A program made the position numbers and the translations under genes. A stretch of DNA of 64,000 bases from Porodaedalea pini (Eukaryota; Basidiomycota; Agaricomycetes; Hymenochaetales; Hymenochaetaceae): positions 1,054,001 through 1,118,000 of the forward strand of contig NBAY01000005.1 in assembly GCA_002794775.1 (NCBI GenBank), written 5' to 3'. Position 1 is the first letter of the stretch; each line of letters begins with the position of its first letter. Positions 44,958-56,830 of the stretch are shown here, one piece after another. The notes under the pieces were generated by a model. It had not been told where the DNA came from and made no database searches. It was given only the letters and a program-made list of their open reading frames with translations.

Positions 44958-45908
44958 GGGCTTGACGAGTTGTATTTGCGTTCCTAAACAGAGAAAGATA
45001 TGTGTATAATACTTGAAAACAGCCTGCAACTACGTGTATTAAATTCGAGTACATGCATTCCAGCGCGATCAAATAAACTCCATGGTGCTCACTGATGCGG
45101 AGTTGTAGCTAGTTCATCCATTCTGCCCCTTCTCAGCGGCTTCTTTCAGGTGCACCATAATCCGGCTGGCGGTTATACATGGAATGACAGGAGAACTCGT
45201 CAGTTGCATGATGACGATGAGTACAGGATTGTTCGCAACAGCATCTGGCAATGCCCAGTATGCGATGAAATTCGTAACACCGCACATCATCACTCTACTA
45301 CTGTTGTCATTCTGTTTCCTTCTTGAGATAGATGCTAGTCACTCACAAGATAAAATAGATCAGTTGGTCCTGGATAAGCACCTTCATGAGCATCAGGCCG
45401 TCAATACCAAGTGACGTTCTCCACAGTTTTGCGGCTTTATAGATGGCAAGATTCAAAAGAATGACCTCGAATAGCAGAGATGTCATCACGAAAACTATCC
45501 GCGGCTGGTAGTGACATTTAGTTCTGACACGCATTAGGCAAGGATCAGCACTGCCTATATCATAGTATATGTGATTACAAGCACTGACAAGCAACCACAA
45601 GGCTTTCATTTGAATGTAGCTATCCACAAGTACTGCGACTCAATGTAATCATATAACAAGGCTCTTAACTTAATTGTAGGCTTGTACAAGTACTTTATGC
45701 ACTTTATAATTAATTATATGCACAATAAAATTATTTGGATTTGAATACATTTGCACAGAAGGGCATGACGAGTCTTAAGCAACAATATTATTATTATGAG
45801 CGCGCGAAGGCGAGGCTTAGCGGTGACGGGCACCTGTTCCTCATAGACCCGAAACACGGAGTTATGCTTTATGATCAACAAGAAATGATCAGACATCGAG
45901 ATGCGCTA
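44958..45908. other. AT-rich spacer
   Basis: No convincing gene. Short ORFs here lack family resemblance and normal codon use. Several degenerate ACAAGGCT/ACAAGTACT motifs between 45560 and 45700 look like old repeat sequence. Confidence 0.4.
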
Positions 45909-47060
45909 CTACGAAAAGCAGAAAAAACACATCTGCATCTCACCGCCAGCAGTCGAGAAACCGGGAACCTGCCCTGGCATACCGTAGCTCATGGACTGTG
46001 GATGCGAGTTCGGGAACTGGAAACCGCTCATCCCACCAAACTCTCCTTGTCTTTGCTGGCCGTGGCCATCCATCTGCGTTGCTGCACGCCTTCGCTGCCC
46101 TCATGCGTCGCAGGCGAGCCAACCGCCGAGCTACTGTTCGAACCAGGCGCCGTCTCAAGCAGCCTCGGGATCTTGATTGTAGGAGGCGCAGGTGGGTAGA
46201 GGTCAGCTGGCATCGTTGGTGGCATCTGTGCACCCGGTGCGCTCGTCGAGCGGCGGTTCTGCGGGAGGACAAAGCTAAGCGGTCTGGGAACTAGGCTCTG
46301 GGCGGTCTGAGTCGGGATTTGCGCAGAAAGCAAGTGTCCGTGTCCGTGCCCATGTCCACCGTCGTGCGAGTACGAGTAGGAAGACGTGCTGAGCGGACCC
46401 GATTCGAGAGAGGCGTGTCGATCGCAAGGCTCGCTCCTGATCCAGAACCAGATGCACCGGAGAGCGAGGGCATCGAGAGGCTCAGCGGGAGCGAGAGCGT
46501 CTGACCGTGACCCTGGCCCTGCGATCCCTCCGATTCGCTCATGTTGAAGTCTGCGAGATCCGCCATCTCGACTTTGCGCATGCTGCTGCACCCGCAGTTC
46601 GCATAGCCATACGGACAATAGAGAGACCCGTCGGTGGAGAGTGAGTCGAGCTCGCTGAAGTCCTCCGAGTTGGCGGTCGATGCAGATGAGGAGACGTTCG
46701 TGGTGCTGGTGGTGCTGGTGGTGGAGCACAAGGAACTGTTGCGGGCACGCGCGCCGGAACCGTGCACATGGCTGCTCGACTGGTACGGTCACGACGCTCC
46801 TTCTTCCCATCCTTCTTCTTCCTCACCTGCCCACCTGCCGTCGACTCTGCCTTGCCCTTTTTCTCCTTGACAGTGCGTGTGGGCTGATAGACGTACCAAG
46901 GATACATCTCTTCATGCTCCCTCTTGCGCTGCTTCGCAAGGTTGTCCCAGTATTTGTGTTCCTCCGCGGAGAGCGAGTGCCACTGCTGGGAGATCATCTT
47001 GGACAGGTCGGCCTGGCGCTGGAGAAATTTTGTGGCAAGATGGTGGTGGAAGCAAGCAAG
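45909..47060 (-). pseudogene. Truncated HMG-box transcription-factor-like gene
   Basis: The minus strand encodes the second half of an HMG box: RQADLSKMISQQWHSLSAEE then HKYWDNLAKQRKREHEEMYP and WYVYQPTR. A 47-nt intron (gtgagg...taccag) joins TAGGQ to SSSHVHGSGARARN, leading to a Ser/Thr-rich region (STTSTTNVSSSAS) and CPYGYANCGCSSMRKVEMAD. After SLAIDTPLS the good frame changes to STSSYSYSHDGGHGHGHGH and later again to GEFGGMSGFQFPNSHP with no clear introns, so indels are likely. The first helix of the box is missing; upstream sequence (above about 47060) is repeat-like. It was probably a DNA-binding regulator, now broken. Confidence 0.55.
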
Positions 47061-47164
47061 GTGTAATGATGTGTCACATCTTGACGTGTTTTCTAAGTCC
47101 AGGTCTGAATGAGATCCGTATTGTTCATGTGTACTGGCCTTGCACTTGTATTTAAGCATAAATA

Positions 47165-47320
47165 GTTTAGTGGTATATTGAGTTCCTTAAGCAAATTATA
47201 AGAGAGAGGTCGTGAGTTCAAGACCTGCAGCACTAAGAAAAAGAATGAAACCTGAGAAATTAAGAAACCTGAAATTTGAGAAACAGTTAAGAAAGGAAAT
47301 ATTATAAAGTAAAAAAAGGA
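47165..47320 (+). repeat. Possible tRNA-derived SINE-like sequence
   Basis: An A-box-like TTAGTGGTATATTGAG is followed about 30 nt later by a B-box-like GTGAGTTCAAGACC, then an A-rich region. The spacing fits a pol III internal promoter, but a full tRNA cloverleaf cannot be folded. Only one copy was noticed. Confidence 0.35.
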
Positions 47321-48305
47321 GCAAAAGAAAACTGAAATGCTACTTTTTCTATTTTCTTCTTGGTGTCCCAAGTAATTACATGTGATTGTAGTTCTGGTAA
47401 TGTCTGACAAGAATCATGGAGAATTACAATCTCCATAAGTCTTGTGAGCTTTGACAATTATTACGAGCCTTGTAAGAAGCGCCGACCAGTGTAATGGCAT
47501 ACAATATTACCCACAAGGCTTGCATATAATTTACATATTTCATTTCTTACAATTAAATGTATGCAAATGTAATATTTGTCTTGTTTTTCGTGATGGTAGA
47601 CCTGTGTGGCGTGTAATCAATATGCTCCGAGATTTACGGATTGAATATGCACAAACCAATACATAGTCTGAAATACTGGAGAGGCGTATCCGTCGATTCC
47701 GCAGAATGCAAATCCATCAGCCCCGCCGACAGAATTTGGGCAACATAATATCCATGAGCATCCCAGTAACTCACGCAATGTGTGCGCTTACTTTTCTCTG
47801 CTAGTTCTTCAAGAATAAGCGAAGTTGCCATTATGACTGCTTCTGCGAACAGCATGGTCTTGAGCCAGAAGGCTGGCCTCCTTTCTATTGCCACGTAGAT
47901 TTGTTAGCGACAAGCAGATAACTGAGGAGTTATCACCGTCACATACCTTGGGACCAGAGTGCAAGGACGCGTATCATTAGGATATCTTAGACAAGAATGA
48001 GATTGCTGTCTATATTTCCGTCCCAGGGAGAAATCGTACAGTCTACCAACACGAGTGTTACAGTATCTTATTTTATCAACACTGATATTAGCCAATATAA
48101 TAGTGTTCATTACGATTCGACATACCAGACAGGTCTTTCCCCCATGTCGTGGAATTGCCTGTTATCAAGAATGTCGCACATTAGCAAGTTGAAAGTCTTA
48201 ACACACCAAAAAATAGACGACATTGACAGAATTCAGAGGCACAGCCTTCGAGTGAAGTCACAAATAAGTGCCTTTAGCTAGGTGTACGGTGTACAGCACC
48301 GATAG
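47321..48305. other. Repeat-rich spacer upstream of EL-C
   Basis: No gene was recognised. A minus-strand frame at 47634-47894 (86 codons, Leu/Ala-rich) has no known family and is probably chance. Confidence 0.4.
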
Positions 48306-51300
48306 CATCAGGAAAACCCTCCTGGCCGGAACTGGTGGAATCATTGGAATGCGCCAGAAATTCTGAGTGATTCTGGCTCATTCCAATTCCGCATCATTCC
48401 TAAAGGTCATTCCCTACACCGTGCATTCTGCTGCATTCCAATTACATTCCAATTACATTCCAATTACATTCCACTTGTATTCCAACCCCATTTTGTTACT
48501 TATCTTAGCATTCCCGACTCTTTATTGGTGTATTCCATAATATTCCTAAACATTAACTACTAAACTAAAAGGATGCCACGGCCGGTCGTTGGAATGAAGC
48601 CTTTCACAGTCATCATGTACAGACCACCGGCGAACTTCTTCTCAGACTTGATGCCCAGGAGGACGGGTACGGCAAGCAGCTCCTTTTGTACATGCGACGA
48701 TGTAAGGCACGCCGCAGCATCGATCTTGAGTTCCACAAAATCTACCTTGTGAAGCTTGGTCTCGCCGGTTCTGAGAGCACGCAAGTATGAAGCAGTGTCA
48801 GCACGACATCGTCCCATTGTCACGACGCGCAGGCAAGACATGTACCTTGCCTTCGCGTGCTCGAACATCTCCTGTTGGATAGTCTTGAGAAGTGCAGGTA
48901 TGGCAGTCTCCTTCAAGCCCGTATCACGTCGCACAGAAAGTGTTTGCTTCTTCTGGATATCAACTGGACTGAGTTCAAGGCGAAGTGGAGCACCTGGACA
49001 AAAAGCCATTTGTAAGACCACAGGAAAACCGAGAAATAAGGAATAATTGAATTTTCGCGCCTTCTGTTTCCAGTCGTTGAACTTGTAGCCAGGAGTGTAG
49101 CCGTCCCGTACATCCACCTTCGCGCTTTCCTGAGCGTCTTCGCGAGCTCCTCACAGCGGTCGTATAACTCCTGCTTATTAGTGCGCATGGTAATACCGCA
49201 GGAGACAACGAGCGACGCGTAATGGGAGAACAAGACCCTGGTTGTCGCCACAAATCATGACCATGATTCCGACCATGCGTGTGCTAAGGCTCCACGTGTT
49301 CTGCCACAGAATAATTTGCCACCGTTCAGACCCGTACCCTGCGGATCATCCAGGTCTGAGACCACGACGTTGAACATCTCTGGCCGTGAGAAGTCTTGGC
49401 GAAGGCAATGCGACGTCGCAGCTTGGATGCCACGGCCGGTCATCGCGTAAAGACCACCGGCAAACTTCTCCTTGTCCGACTTGATGCCTGTGATGACGAG
49501 TACGGTAAGCAGCACCTCGTACACGCGACGATGTAAATTGAGAACTTCAGTAGGGATACATGACCGTTTCTGTAGTCGGACGAATTGCTATGGGCTCCTC
49601 AAGCTCGGAGCTCCCTCTGAAGACGCATGTCATACCGACCTTAATCAGTGCCTATAATATTTGTCAGCACAAAGTGAGGATTACAGAACAATCAACGCAC
49701 GTTCGTATACCAACCCGGGAAGTCGACCCTTTCTTCATGCCAATAGCAATCTTCACCGTGCCGTCAATTCTCCCTTCCTCTTTCGTTGCCTTTTCCTGGG
49801 CGGCAATTGCAGACGTGCGCACAGCAGGCGCCACAGCCTCGGCCTTGAGTTCCACGAAATCTACCTCGTGAAACTTGGTCTCCCTGTTTCGAGACACGCC
49901 AGTATGAAGCAATGCTGGTTCCAGGGAGGAAGACAGTAAAATCAGAGGCGAGCGCATGTACGGCGAAGAGGGAAGTCGATGATGCGAGTGATGCATCAAG
50001 GACCGTGACAACCTTTGGGAATGTGTTTGCGTCAAGTGCTAATAGTGAAACTTGACAAACTTTAACGATGCGTGTGGACAGATAAAGAGACTGGGCTCAT
50101 GCGAGTCCTTGTCCAACACAAAAAATTATTTTAGCAGGTCCGGCGATGCGTGCAATGACGACAACAGGAACTGTTGCGGCAGACTTTACGGTCTTCGGCT
50201 TGAAGACGAGCATTCTAATAAGTTGAAGGTCAGAAGTCGGACGGCATGTTGCCTGCAGCAGTGAGTGCATCCCACCAGGCGGCCGGTGAGGCTACCACTT
50301 CGTGTGTGATGGTTGCGGTGGGTGTGATTGAGGGGGTTTTCAGACATTCTGTAAGGACGTCGGCACCAGACATATTGGAGTGGCAGCAGATGTGAAGGCG
50401 ATGTGTGGTGTGTCGCGTCAAAACCAACATACATGTGATCAAGTTCCCACACCTCTTCTGTGGATGACGCATCCAGGTGTGGGAAATTGGACTTAGCAGT
50501 TTTTGTCACCTGAAGTGCCTCCAAATACAAAATACATCATATCTCAATCAATTCTTCACAAAAACTCTTCAAAAAAGTTGCTAAATTTGTGTTTGAATGG
50601 TTTCTAAAATTTATTTGAGCTTAGAGGACAGAAGGTGGAACATTGAGACTGCAGTAGTGAAAATGGGTGTTTTTCTAGAAAACCTCCTTCCCTGATTTTT
50701 CCTGAGCTCAATTTTGAAGCTAATGATATGAAACTTGTTGGAGAATGGTATCTATATTGTATATTAAATTATATATGGCTTATAACAATGCAGGCAAATT
50801 TTTGGCAACTGTCTGAGTCAAGCAAATTTGGATGAGTTTGAGAGTTTCAGCACAACAGTCAAACAGGACAAGAGACATTCACCCTAGTTCATCCCTCATA
50901 ACATCAACAGTATAGTATATAGACCATTCTCCAACAAGTTTCATGTCATTAGCTTCAAAATTGAGCTCAGGAAAAATCAGGGAAGGAGTTTTTTCTAGAA
51001 AAACACCTATTCTCACTACTGCAGCCTCAATATTCCACCTTCTGTCTACTAAGCTCACAAACATTTGGAAGCTGTTGAAAAATGAATTTAGAAACATTTT
51101 TGAAATGATTCTGTGAAGAATTGACAGAGATATGGATTTTACAAGTTTTTGAGGTGCTGAAATGCTCAAATTTTGTGATCTTCACATGTCTCAAGACTTA
51201 TGAAAAACACTGTAACCTGCAGATAGTTCATGGGTCCCAGTATAGGTCCAAGAAGCCAATTTAGTACCTGCACCTGTGTCAAGCCATGGCAGAATCTAAT

Positions 51301-51591
51301 GAATTCCACAATCAGTTTTTTATTCTACAAAATTCCATAGAATCTATGAGGTCTATCATTTTTCTATCTATATTCTAAATTTCAAGCTGCCAATTCTGTT
51401 CAATTCCAAATGTTTGGCTTGCTGATTCCAGCAAATTCCAACAGAGCTCCAGAATTCACCTCAATTCCATCCAATTCTGAACAAGCTTGCTGAGTCCAAG
51501 CATATTCTAATATCATTCCAGAATATTCTACCAGTATTATTGTATTCTAAGCCAATTCTATCTTTTTCTGCTTGGGAGGGTTTTCCTGATG
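48306..51591 (-). mobile_element. ProRS-carrying transposable element, copy EL-C (reversed, no nested insertion)
   Basis: Left end CATCAGGAAAACCCTCCTGG, right end GGGAGGGTTTTCCTGATG. At 3286 bp it is the cleanest copy and shows the native structure. On the minus strand, from the right end: about 1 kb of AT-rich DNA, the ProRS-derived region, then short GGAAT/CATTCC-type repeats to the left end. It has no transposase. It serves as the empty-site reference for the fold-back element of EL-A and for both insertions of EL-B. Confidence 0.82.
48560..50472 (-). pseudogene. Decayed prolyl-tRNA synthetase carried by EL-C
   Basis: Minus-strand fragments in the same order as EL-A: editing-like part (THEVVASPAAWWDALTAAGN), GRIDGTVKIAIGMKKGST, KSDKEKFAGGLYAMTGRGIQ, GYTPGYKFNDWKQK, LELSPVDIQKKQTLSVRRDT, then the repeated pieces RADTASYLRALRTGETKLHK and KKFAGGLYMMTVKGFIPTTG. 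The last 185 codons (49117-48560) form one open frame, the longest in any copy. The N-terminal half still has stops and frameshifts. No catalytic ProRS can be made. Confidence 0.82.
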
Positions 51592-52474
51592 GAATATAGA
51601 TGCGGCCAGCGCCAGCTGACTATATGTCTCGTATCTGTATACGGAAATAAAGCCAGGGATTTCATTCGGATCCATGGCGAGCATTATTACGGGGGGGAGC
51701 TGTAGGTGCTCGTGTGGAGAGAGTGCGGCGACTGAGAGGACGACGAGTAACGTTATATAGTCCCATGGTTGTTTGGATCATCAGCGGAAGCTCGAAGCAT
51801 CATAGTGCTCTGAGTAACATAGCACCGAGAAGTCGTAAGCGGAGCACATCTTGTTCCAATCGTTGAGCTTCATCATTGTAGATTCGTATTGAAACGAACG
51901 ATGAACCTTCGCCACTCCACATCACCAATCCATGTCCCAACTTCGTTCTGGGTCAACGATAAGAACTTGGCTAGGGAGAAAGCTGACCGGTACGGACAGA
52001 CGCGGAAAGGGGCCGTCTTTGCAAGTTCGGAAAATTCAGTGCACATTTTCTAAATGTAGCCAGTACAAGAGAGATCGGAACTTGACCAGAACAGAATTCG
52101 ATGGCAATCGGCGAGAGACATTGGCAACGCCGGTATCAGCCAGGCAGATGCCAACACTATCATTAATGTTGCTTGGATTGTATCAGCTGTCAGAATGGGA
52201 CCAGTACGCAGCATCGAAGCTCTTGAGTCCTTACTTCTGCGATCGTTGTTGGTACATTCAGCCGTCTTCTTTGAAAAGTAGAAGGAGAGTTCTGATCAAA
52301 GAGAATTGTGTTACATGATTAGTCGGCTTCGTCTAAGTGTTGCCGTTAGCCCAGAATACAGCCAGTAAGCATAGAGGCTAAACAACATCGCTAATTTCTA
52401 AATCTCTGATACACCTTCGAGCCCGCTGCACATCATCGATCGTCAATCCGAGGGGGGAAAAAAAATACAAAAAA
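51592..52474. other. Spacer between EL-C and the GH gene
   Basis: No recognised gene. A plus-strand frame at 51932-52318 (128 codons) has no family features. AT-rich 3' region of the following minus-strand gene at the right. Confidence 0.4.
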
Positions 52475-55400
52475 CTAGCCACGCCCAGACTTACCAGATG
52501 ATAACGATTCGAATCCACCCTCCACGCGCTTCAGTGTGTTTGTACCCGCGAGTTTGTTGACGGCACCCACCGTGCGCGAGTACGCACCAGACGCGACGTC
52601 ACCGAGCCTGCTGGGGATCATGCCGCCCGGGGACGCCCCGTGTTGCGGTGTCGGCATGATCTGACCTGGACTTACGGAGGCGGTCATACCTGGCGGACCT
52701 TCATATTTCCTTATCAGTGAAAAGAAAAGGAGAAATGAAGGAAAGATCGCACGGGGCGGGAGTTGGGGAGGGTAGACAGATCCCGGTCCAGGGCTCAAAG
52801 CAGAAGTAGAGCCGGCGTATTGAGGATGAGGCAGCTGGCCTGTGTAGAAACCTCCCGGCGTTCCCGCTTCGGTATCATACTCATACTTGTAATCGCGTCC
52901 GCCAGGCGACGGCATAGGGTGATTATGCGTGGCATCTGGATATGCGCTGGGGTACGCTGATGACTCAGATGGAAGTAGAGGTGGAGGGACGGACGACCCG
53001 GACCGCCGCCGGCGGGGCGGCGTGGGCATCATATGCTGTGCGTACGGCGCTTGCGACTGGTGAGACCCGGAGTCCGTCGCGGGCTGGGGGAACGCAGTAT
53101 ACCGCGCGTACTCGGGCTCCTCCCAGCCTGAAGAAGGCATCGGCGCACCTGCATAGCTGGCGGCGTTCGGAGGCGGGACCGGGGAAGTGGACGATGAACG
53201 ACCGAAGCTGGAACTGCTGGAGCTGGAGGGCATCGGGGTCTGCGAGGATCCGAAGTGGCCCTGGAACGGACTCGGCGGAGGTCGTTGCGGGTGCTGTGGA
53301 GGAGGGAGGGTCGAAGGCCGCGGAGGAGCTTGCGGCGCCTGCATGCCCCATTCCGGAGGAGGCCACTGCGCTGCCGTTGCTGGACGTGGAGGCGGATTGG
53401 GTGCCGCCGAGAATTGTCCTTGAGTAGACGGTCTCCCATTCGGACTCTGCGGGCTATATGGATTGTGCATGTTGTGCGTTTGCGCGTCGCCGAGCGACTG
53501 CTTCTTGAACTTCTCGTTCAGACTCGAGACGGAGACGGACGGGCGAGGACTGTTCGGCGGCCGCGGCGCGAGCTGACTGTACGTCCGTGCAGGGTCAGTG
53601 TACAGCTGTTGCGGATGCGTGCTCCAATTCGGCTGTTGAGGAGCATGCTGAAGCTGGGTAGGAGAAGAGGGAGACTGAGGGTGGCGGAATATCTCGCCTG
53701 GAGCTGGGCCGCTGGGATTCCTTCCTTGTAGTGTTCCTGGCGGACCGGGATACATCTGATGAGATGGAGACGAGGGCGAAGAGGACGAAGGCAGTGATGA
53801 AGGCCTGTACACTAGCGGGGGCTGGTACTGAGACGATCCTTGTGCTTGGTTCCAGCTCGCCACCTCAGACGAATAAGGTCGGCTCGACGTCGGTACCTGT
53901 GGTCGTTCAACAGAACTGGGCCTATTGGCAACGTTGTAGGACGACGACGACGGTTCAGCCGGTAAGGATGCAGGTCGCGTCTGCATGGGTACCGGCGGCG
54001 GCTGAGGCTGGCTCTGCTGCTGTTGCGGTTGCAGTGACGCGCTCGATCCCGTAACCGCCGCGCTGCTAGTCGCTTCAAGCGAGTACGGTGGCGGCGGCAA
54101 ATCCTCTACGCCCTTTTTCTCCTGCTCGCACCACGCCTCATACGACTGCGATCTGTCCGCATTCCCGCTCCCGCTCGGGCCAGCGGCGGATGATGACGAT
54201 GACGAGGCCTCGGGCTGGGAGGAGGCGGGAGCGGGCTCGTACCGCGGGCGCGAGGACCAGTAGTCCTGAAGTTCTTTCACGGGAAACGTCTCGTGCACGG
54301 ACCGTTCCCCACGCAGGATCTCGCCTGCGAAGCCGGCGATTCGCATGAACCTGCATAGGAAGTCAGAGGGGAGTGCTCGATAGAAATGGAATTGAGGCAA
54401 CGAGCTTACCAGTCGGGAGGAAGGTCGTACCCGTCGGCGTCGAGAGCCAGGAAGCTGCCTGGCGTAGGCAGTTCTCTCTTCTTTGACACAATAGGTAGAA
54501 ACGCCGTCCCCTCGTCATACTCGTCCCACATCGCCCCATAGATAATCCGCACGCCCGCCTTGCGCACATTGTACAGTTGCCGCCACAAAAACCGCCCTCC
54601 ATCCCGCGCCTGTTCATTGAAGGCCCACTTGCCCTGCGATAAATTGAATCCCGAGGCCCCAGGGAACACAACAGGTATGTAATCCACCTTCCGTCCGCGC
54701 GAGTTATTCTTGATAGCCTCGATGTCCTTCGCAATCTTCTCCTTCGCGAAGCGGTCGGCGGTCTCCTCATTGTGGTACCGCCCGACAGTCCAGGAGAGAT
54801 GGCATCGAATTCGTTGTACCAGACGTCCAGAAACTCGGAATTAGAATCTGCGTCGTTCTTGAGTATCTGCCAGTGCGTTGGCGCGCCGGCCATGACGTAT
54901 GCCCCGCCCGGCGTCGTGGCGCGGATATGCCGCACGATGTCGCGCACGACGCCCGGGCTGTGTCCACGGCCGGCGAAGCCGAAGCCTGAAGCGCCGTCAA
55001 GCAATGAATATTAATGAGAAGAAAATAACGTAGGAACAGACGCACCCCACAGAGCGATCACAGGTCTCCCGTTCTCCCTCAGGTAGTTCGGCGAGTCGAG
55101 CACGCGCTTATCCCGTACAAGGTGTGCCCAATCTACCCTGATGACCTTCTCTATCCTCTCAGCGGGCACACCCGACACATCATACATAATTGCAAACACC
55201 CTGCCCTCTTTCTCCGCCGCCTCGCGCACGCGGTCGCCGACCTCGTCGCGCAGGCGCATGATGTCCGCATTCGTGCCCTCCGTGCGCCCGTCGACCTCAC
55301 ATTGGCCCGCGAAACGTTGCAGAAAGCAGCCGTCGACGCCGTGTTCCGCCATCCAGTGGAAGTGCCGCTGGACGGTTTGCGGATGCCGTGAGGAGAAGAG

Positions 55401-55909
55401 CTGGGCGGGCGTGCCGTCGGCGAGGGTGAGGCCTGGAGCCGGGAAGAGCTCTGAGGGTGTGTATTCGGAGACATCTGGCCATGAGTCGATGGTTGGACGT
55501 CCGCCATCGGGATGGGGACGTTGAACCTGCATTTGAGACGAGAGTGAATAGATGCGCGTTATAATACTGAGACACGCACCAATGTAGCCATCCATGGTGT
55601 CCTCTATGAACGGGAGGCCCGTCTCCAGCACACGTAAACCTGTTCATCCGTTAGATTGACTTTCATACGCATAATCCTTGAATAATCGATGCGTACCATC
55701 CCTGATATCCAACGAGGAACTTGTCTTGAATCGTATTTGGATTCGCTCTGACGAATACTCAGCATACGCACAGCATGTCAGAACAATCGCATTGATATCC
55801 CCTCACCTCTTCAATACCTGTCCCGCTGTTGACAAAACCATAAGTCCAATAGAAGAACGACAAGTAGGATGGTGGTTGGAAGAGAGAGTGAATCTGGTCC
55901 TGAAGCCAT
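52475..55909 (-). CDS. GH71/GH99-like glycoside hydrolase with long Pro/Ser-rich tail (frameshift near 54792)
   Basis: The first exon is probably MASGPDSLSLPTTILLVVLL with more hydrophobic residues (signal peptide or anchor). Then come DKFLVGYQGWFTCAGDGPP and GHHGWLHWFNVP (family start), GVDGCFLQRFAGQCEVDG, FAIMYDVSGVP, FLDVWYNEFDAISP, WTVGRYHNEETADRFAKEK, VDYIPVVFPG, GVRIIYGAMWDEYDEGTAF and DADGYDLPPDW. A final exon of about 600 residues (FMRIAGFAGEILRGERSVHE onward) is Pro/Ser/Gln-rich low complexity ending SSGKSGRG; it contains an in-frame 54-nt intron at about 52691-52746. Between DAISP and WTVGR one base is missing at 54792/54793. The first exon is uncertain. The family acts on polysaccharide linkages; substrate unknown. 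Confidence 0.72.
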
Positions 55910-56180
55910 TTCAGCCCTTGGCCGTTGAGTCGATTGACAGCGCGTCATCGCCGCATGTTGGCTTGAACCACTCACACCATCATCGATGGACAAGCTGTCG
56001 ATTTATATCGTGTCGGCCATTATTGCGATTATCAGTGCCTCAGATAGCGTTCAAGTCAACCGTCGACGGATCGGCCATGTCTGATAAGTTTAGCAGTGAC
56101 TGCCATTGCCACGAACGCAGTGGAAGTGGACTGTATGCGATCTTTCTTTTTCGACCAGCAGACGTCCTTACAAAATAGAT
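55910..56180. other. Spacer upstream of the GH gene
   Basis: Contains the promoter of the GH gene and perhaps an alternative, more upstream start (MSIDDGVSG at 55993, same frame as the assumed first exon). Nothing else was recognised. Confidence 0.35.
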
Positions 56181-56335
56181 ACGCAATTCAAAGGACAATT
56201 GACGGTGAATGCGCCATGCAGAATTGCTCTTGGTGGGTGTCATCCTCAGAGCTTGGCTGACTGACATTCTTAATAGAGCTCGTGAGTATTGCAGGTTTAC
56301 CTCAAAATCGTCAACGCCGACTATCCTGAAGACAA
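56181..56335. repeat. Direct repeat, left copy
   Basis: Resembles 56673-56830 by eye: shared CTTGGTG, AATCGTCAACGCC/AGTCGTCAACGCC and flanking pieces in the same order. On the minus strand both give (V/L)GVDDFEV. It is a fragment of an unidentified gene. Confidence 0.45.
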
Positions 56336-56374
56336 CCCGGGACATTGGCTATATGCATGTATTCACTCCGTAAA

Positions 56375-56625
56375 TAATCCTTGCGCCGATCAGCTACGCA
56401 TTGTACAACTGCCTCCACAAAAGCCGTCCCTCCATGGCGCAGCTGTTGATTGAAGGGCCTGTCAGATCTTCCCGGCGCCCGCCCTGCTCTTCTCCTCACG
56501 GCATCCGCAAACCGTCCAGTGGCACTGCCACTGGATGGCGAAACGGCATCGATGGCTGCTTCCTGCAGCGCTTCGCGGGCCAATGCGAGGTCGACGGGCG
56601 CACGGACGCGTATGCGACGCGAGGT
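56375..56625. pseudogene. Scrambled fragments of the GH71/GH99-like gene
   Basis: Two pieces of the neighbouring GH gene lie side by side in opposite orientation. 56375-56460 reads on the minus strand like 54540-54627 (FNQQLRHGGTAFVEAVVQC against FNEQARDGGRFLWRQLYNV). 56475-56615 reads on the plus strand GIDGCFLQRFAGQCEVDGRT, matching GVDGCFLQRFAGQCEVDGRT of the gene. Similarity is high at the protein level, so the rearrangement is not ancient. Confidence 0.7.
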
Positions 56626-56672
56626 CGGCTATGAACAGAGCGGAACGAGTCTGATGCTCTCTAACGCAAACC

Positions 56673-56830
56673 TTACAGAATGGATGCACAGTTCAAACGA
56701 TGAAGGCGCCGTGCGATGCAGACTTGTCCTTGGTGCATTTCCATAAGAGTAAGCTGAGTGGCGTTCTCAACGAGTAAATCTGCGCAATCCACCTCGAAGT
56801 CGTCAACGCCAAGAATCATGAAAGCAACTT
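56673..56830. repeat. Direct repeat, right copy
   Basis: Partner of 56181-56335; the pair brackets the scrambled GH fragments, so the duplication probably happened with that rearrangement. Confidence 0.45.

Noticed and set aside
45735..46199. Plus-strand ORF of 154 codons
   Set aside because: It overlaps the minus-strand HMG-like gene remnant, has no family signature and begins in AT-rich repeat-like DNA.
51932..52318. Plus-strand ORF of 128 codons
   Set aside because: No recognisable domain, no introns or neighbours supporting it; composition like the surrounding spacer.
53029..54054. Several long antisense ORFs within the GH gene tail
   Set aside because: They are shadows of a GC-rich low-complexity coding sequence; the sense frame is open for 641 codons and joins the catalytic part by a good intron.
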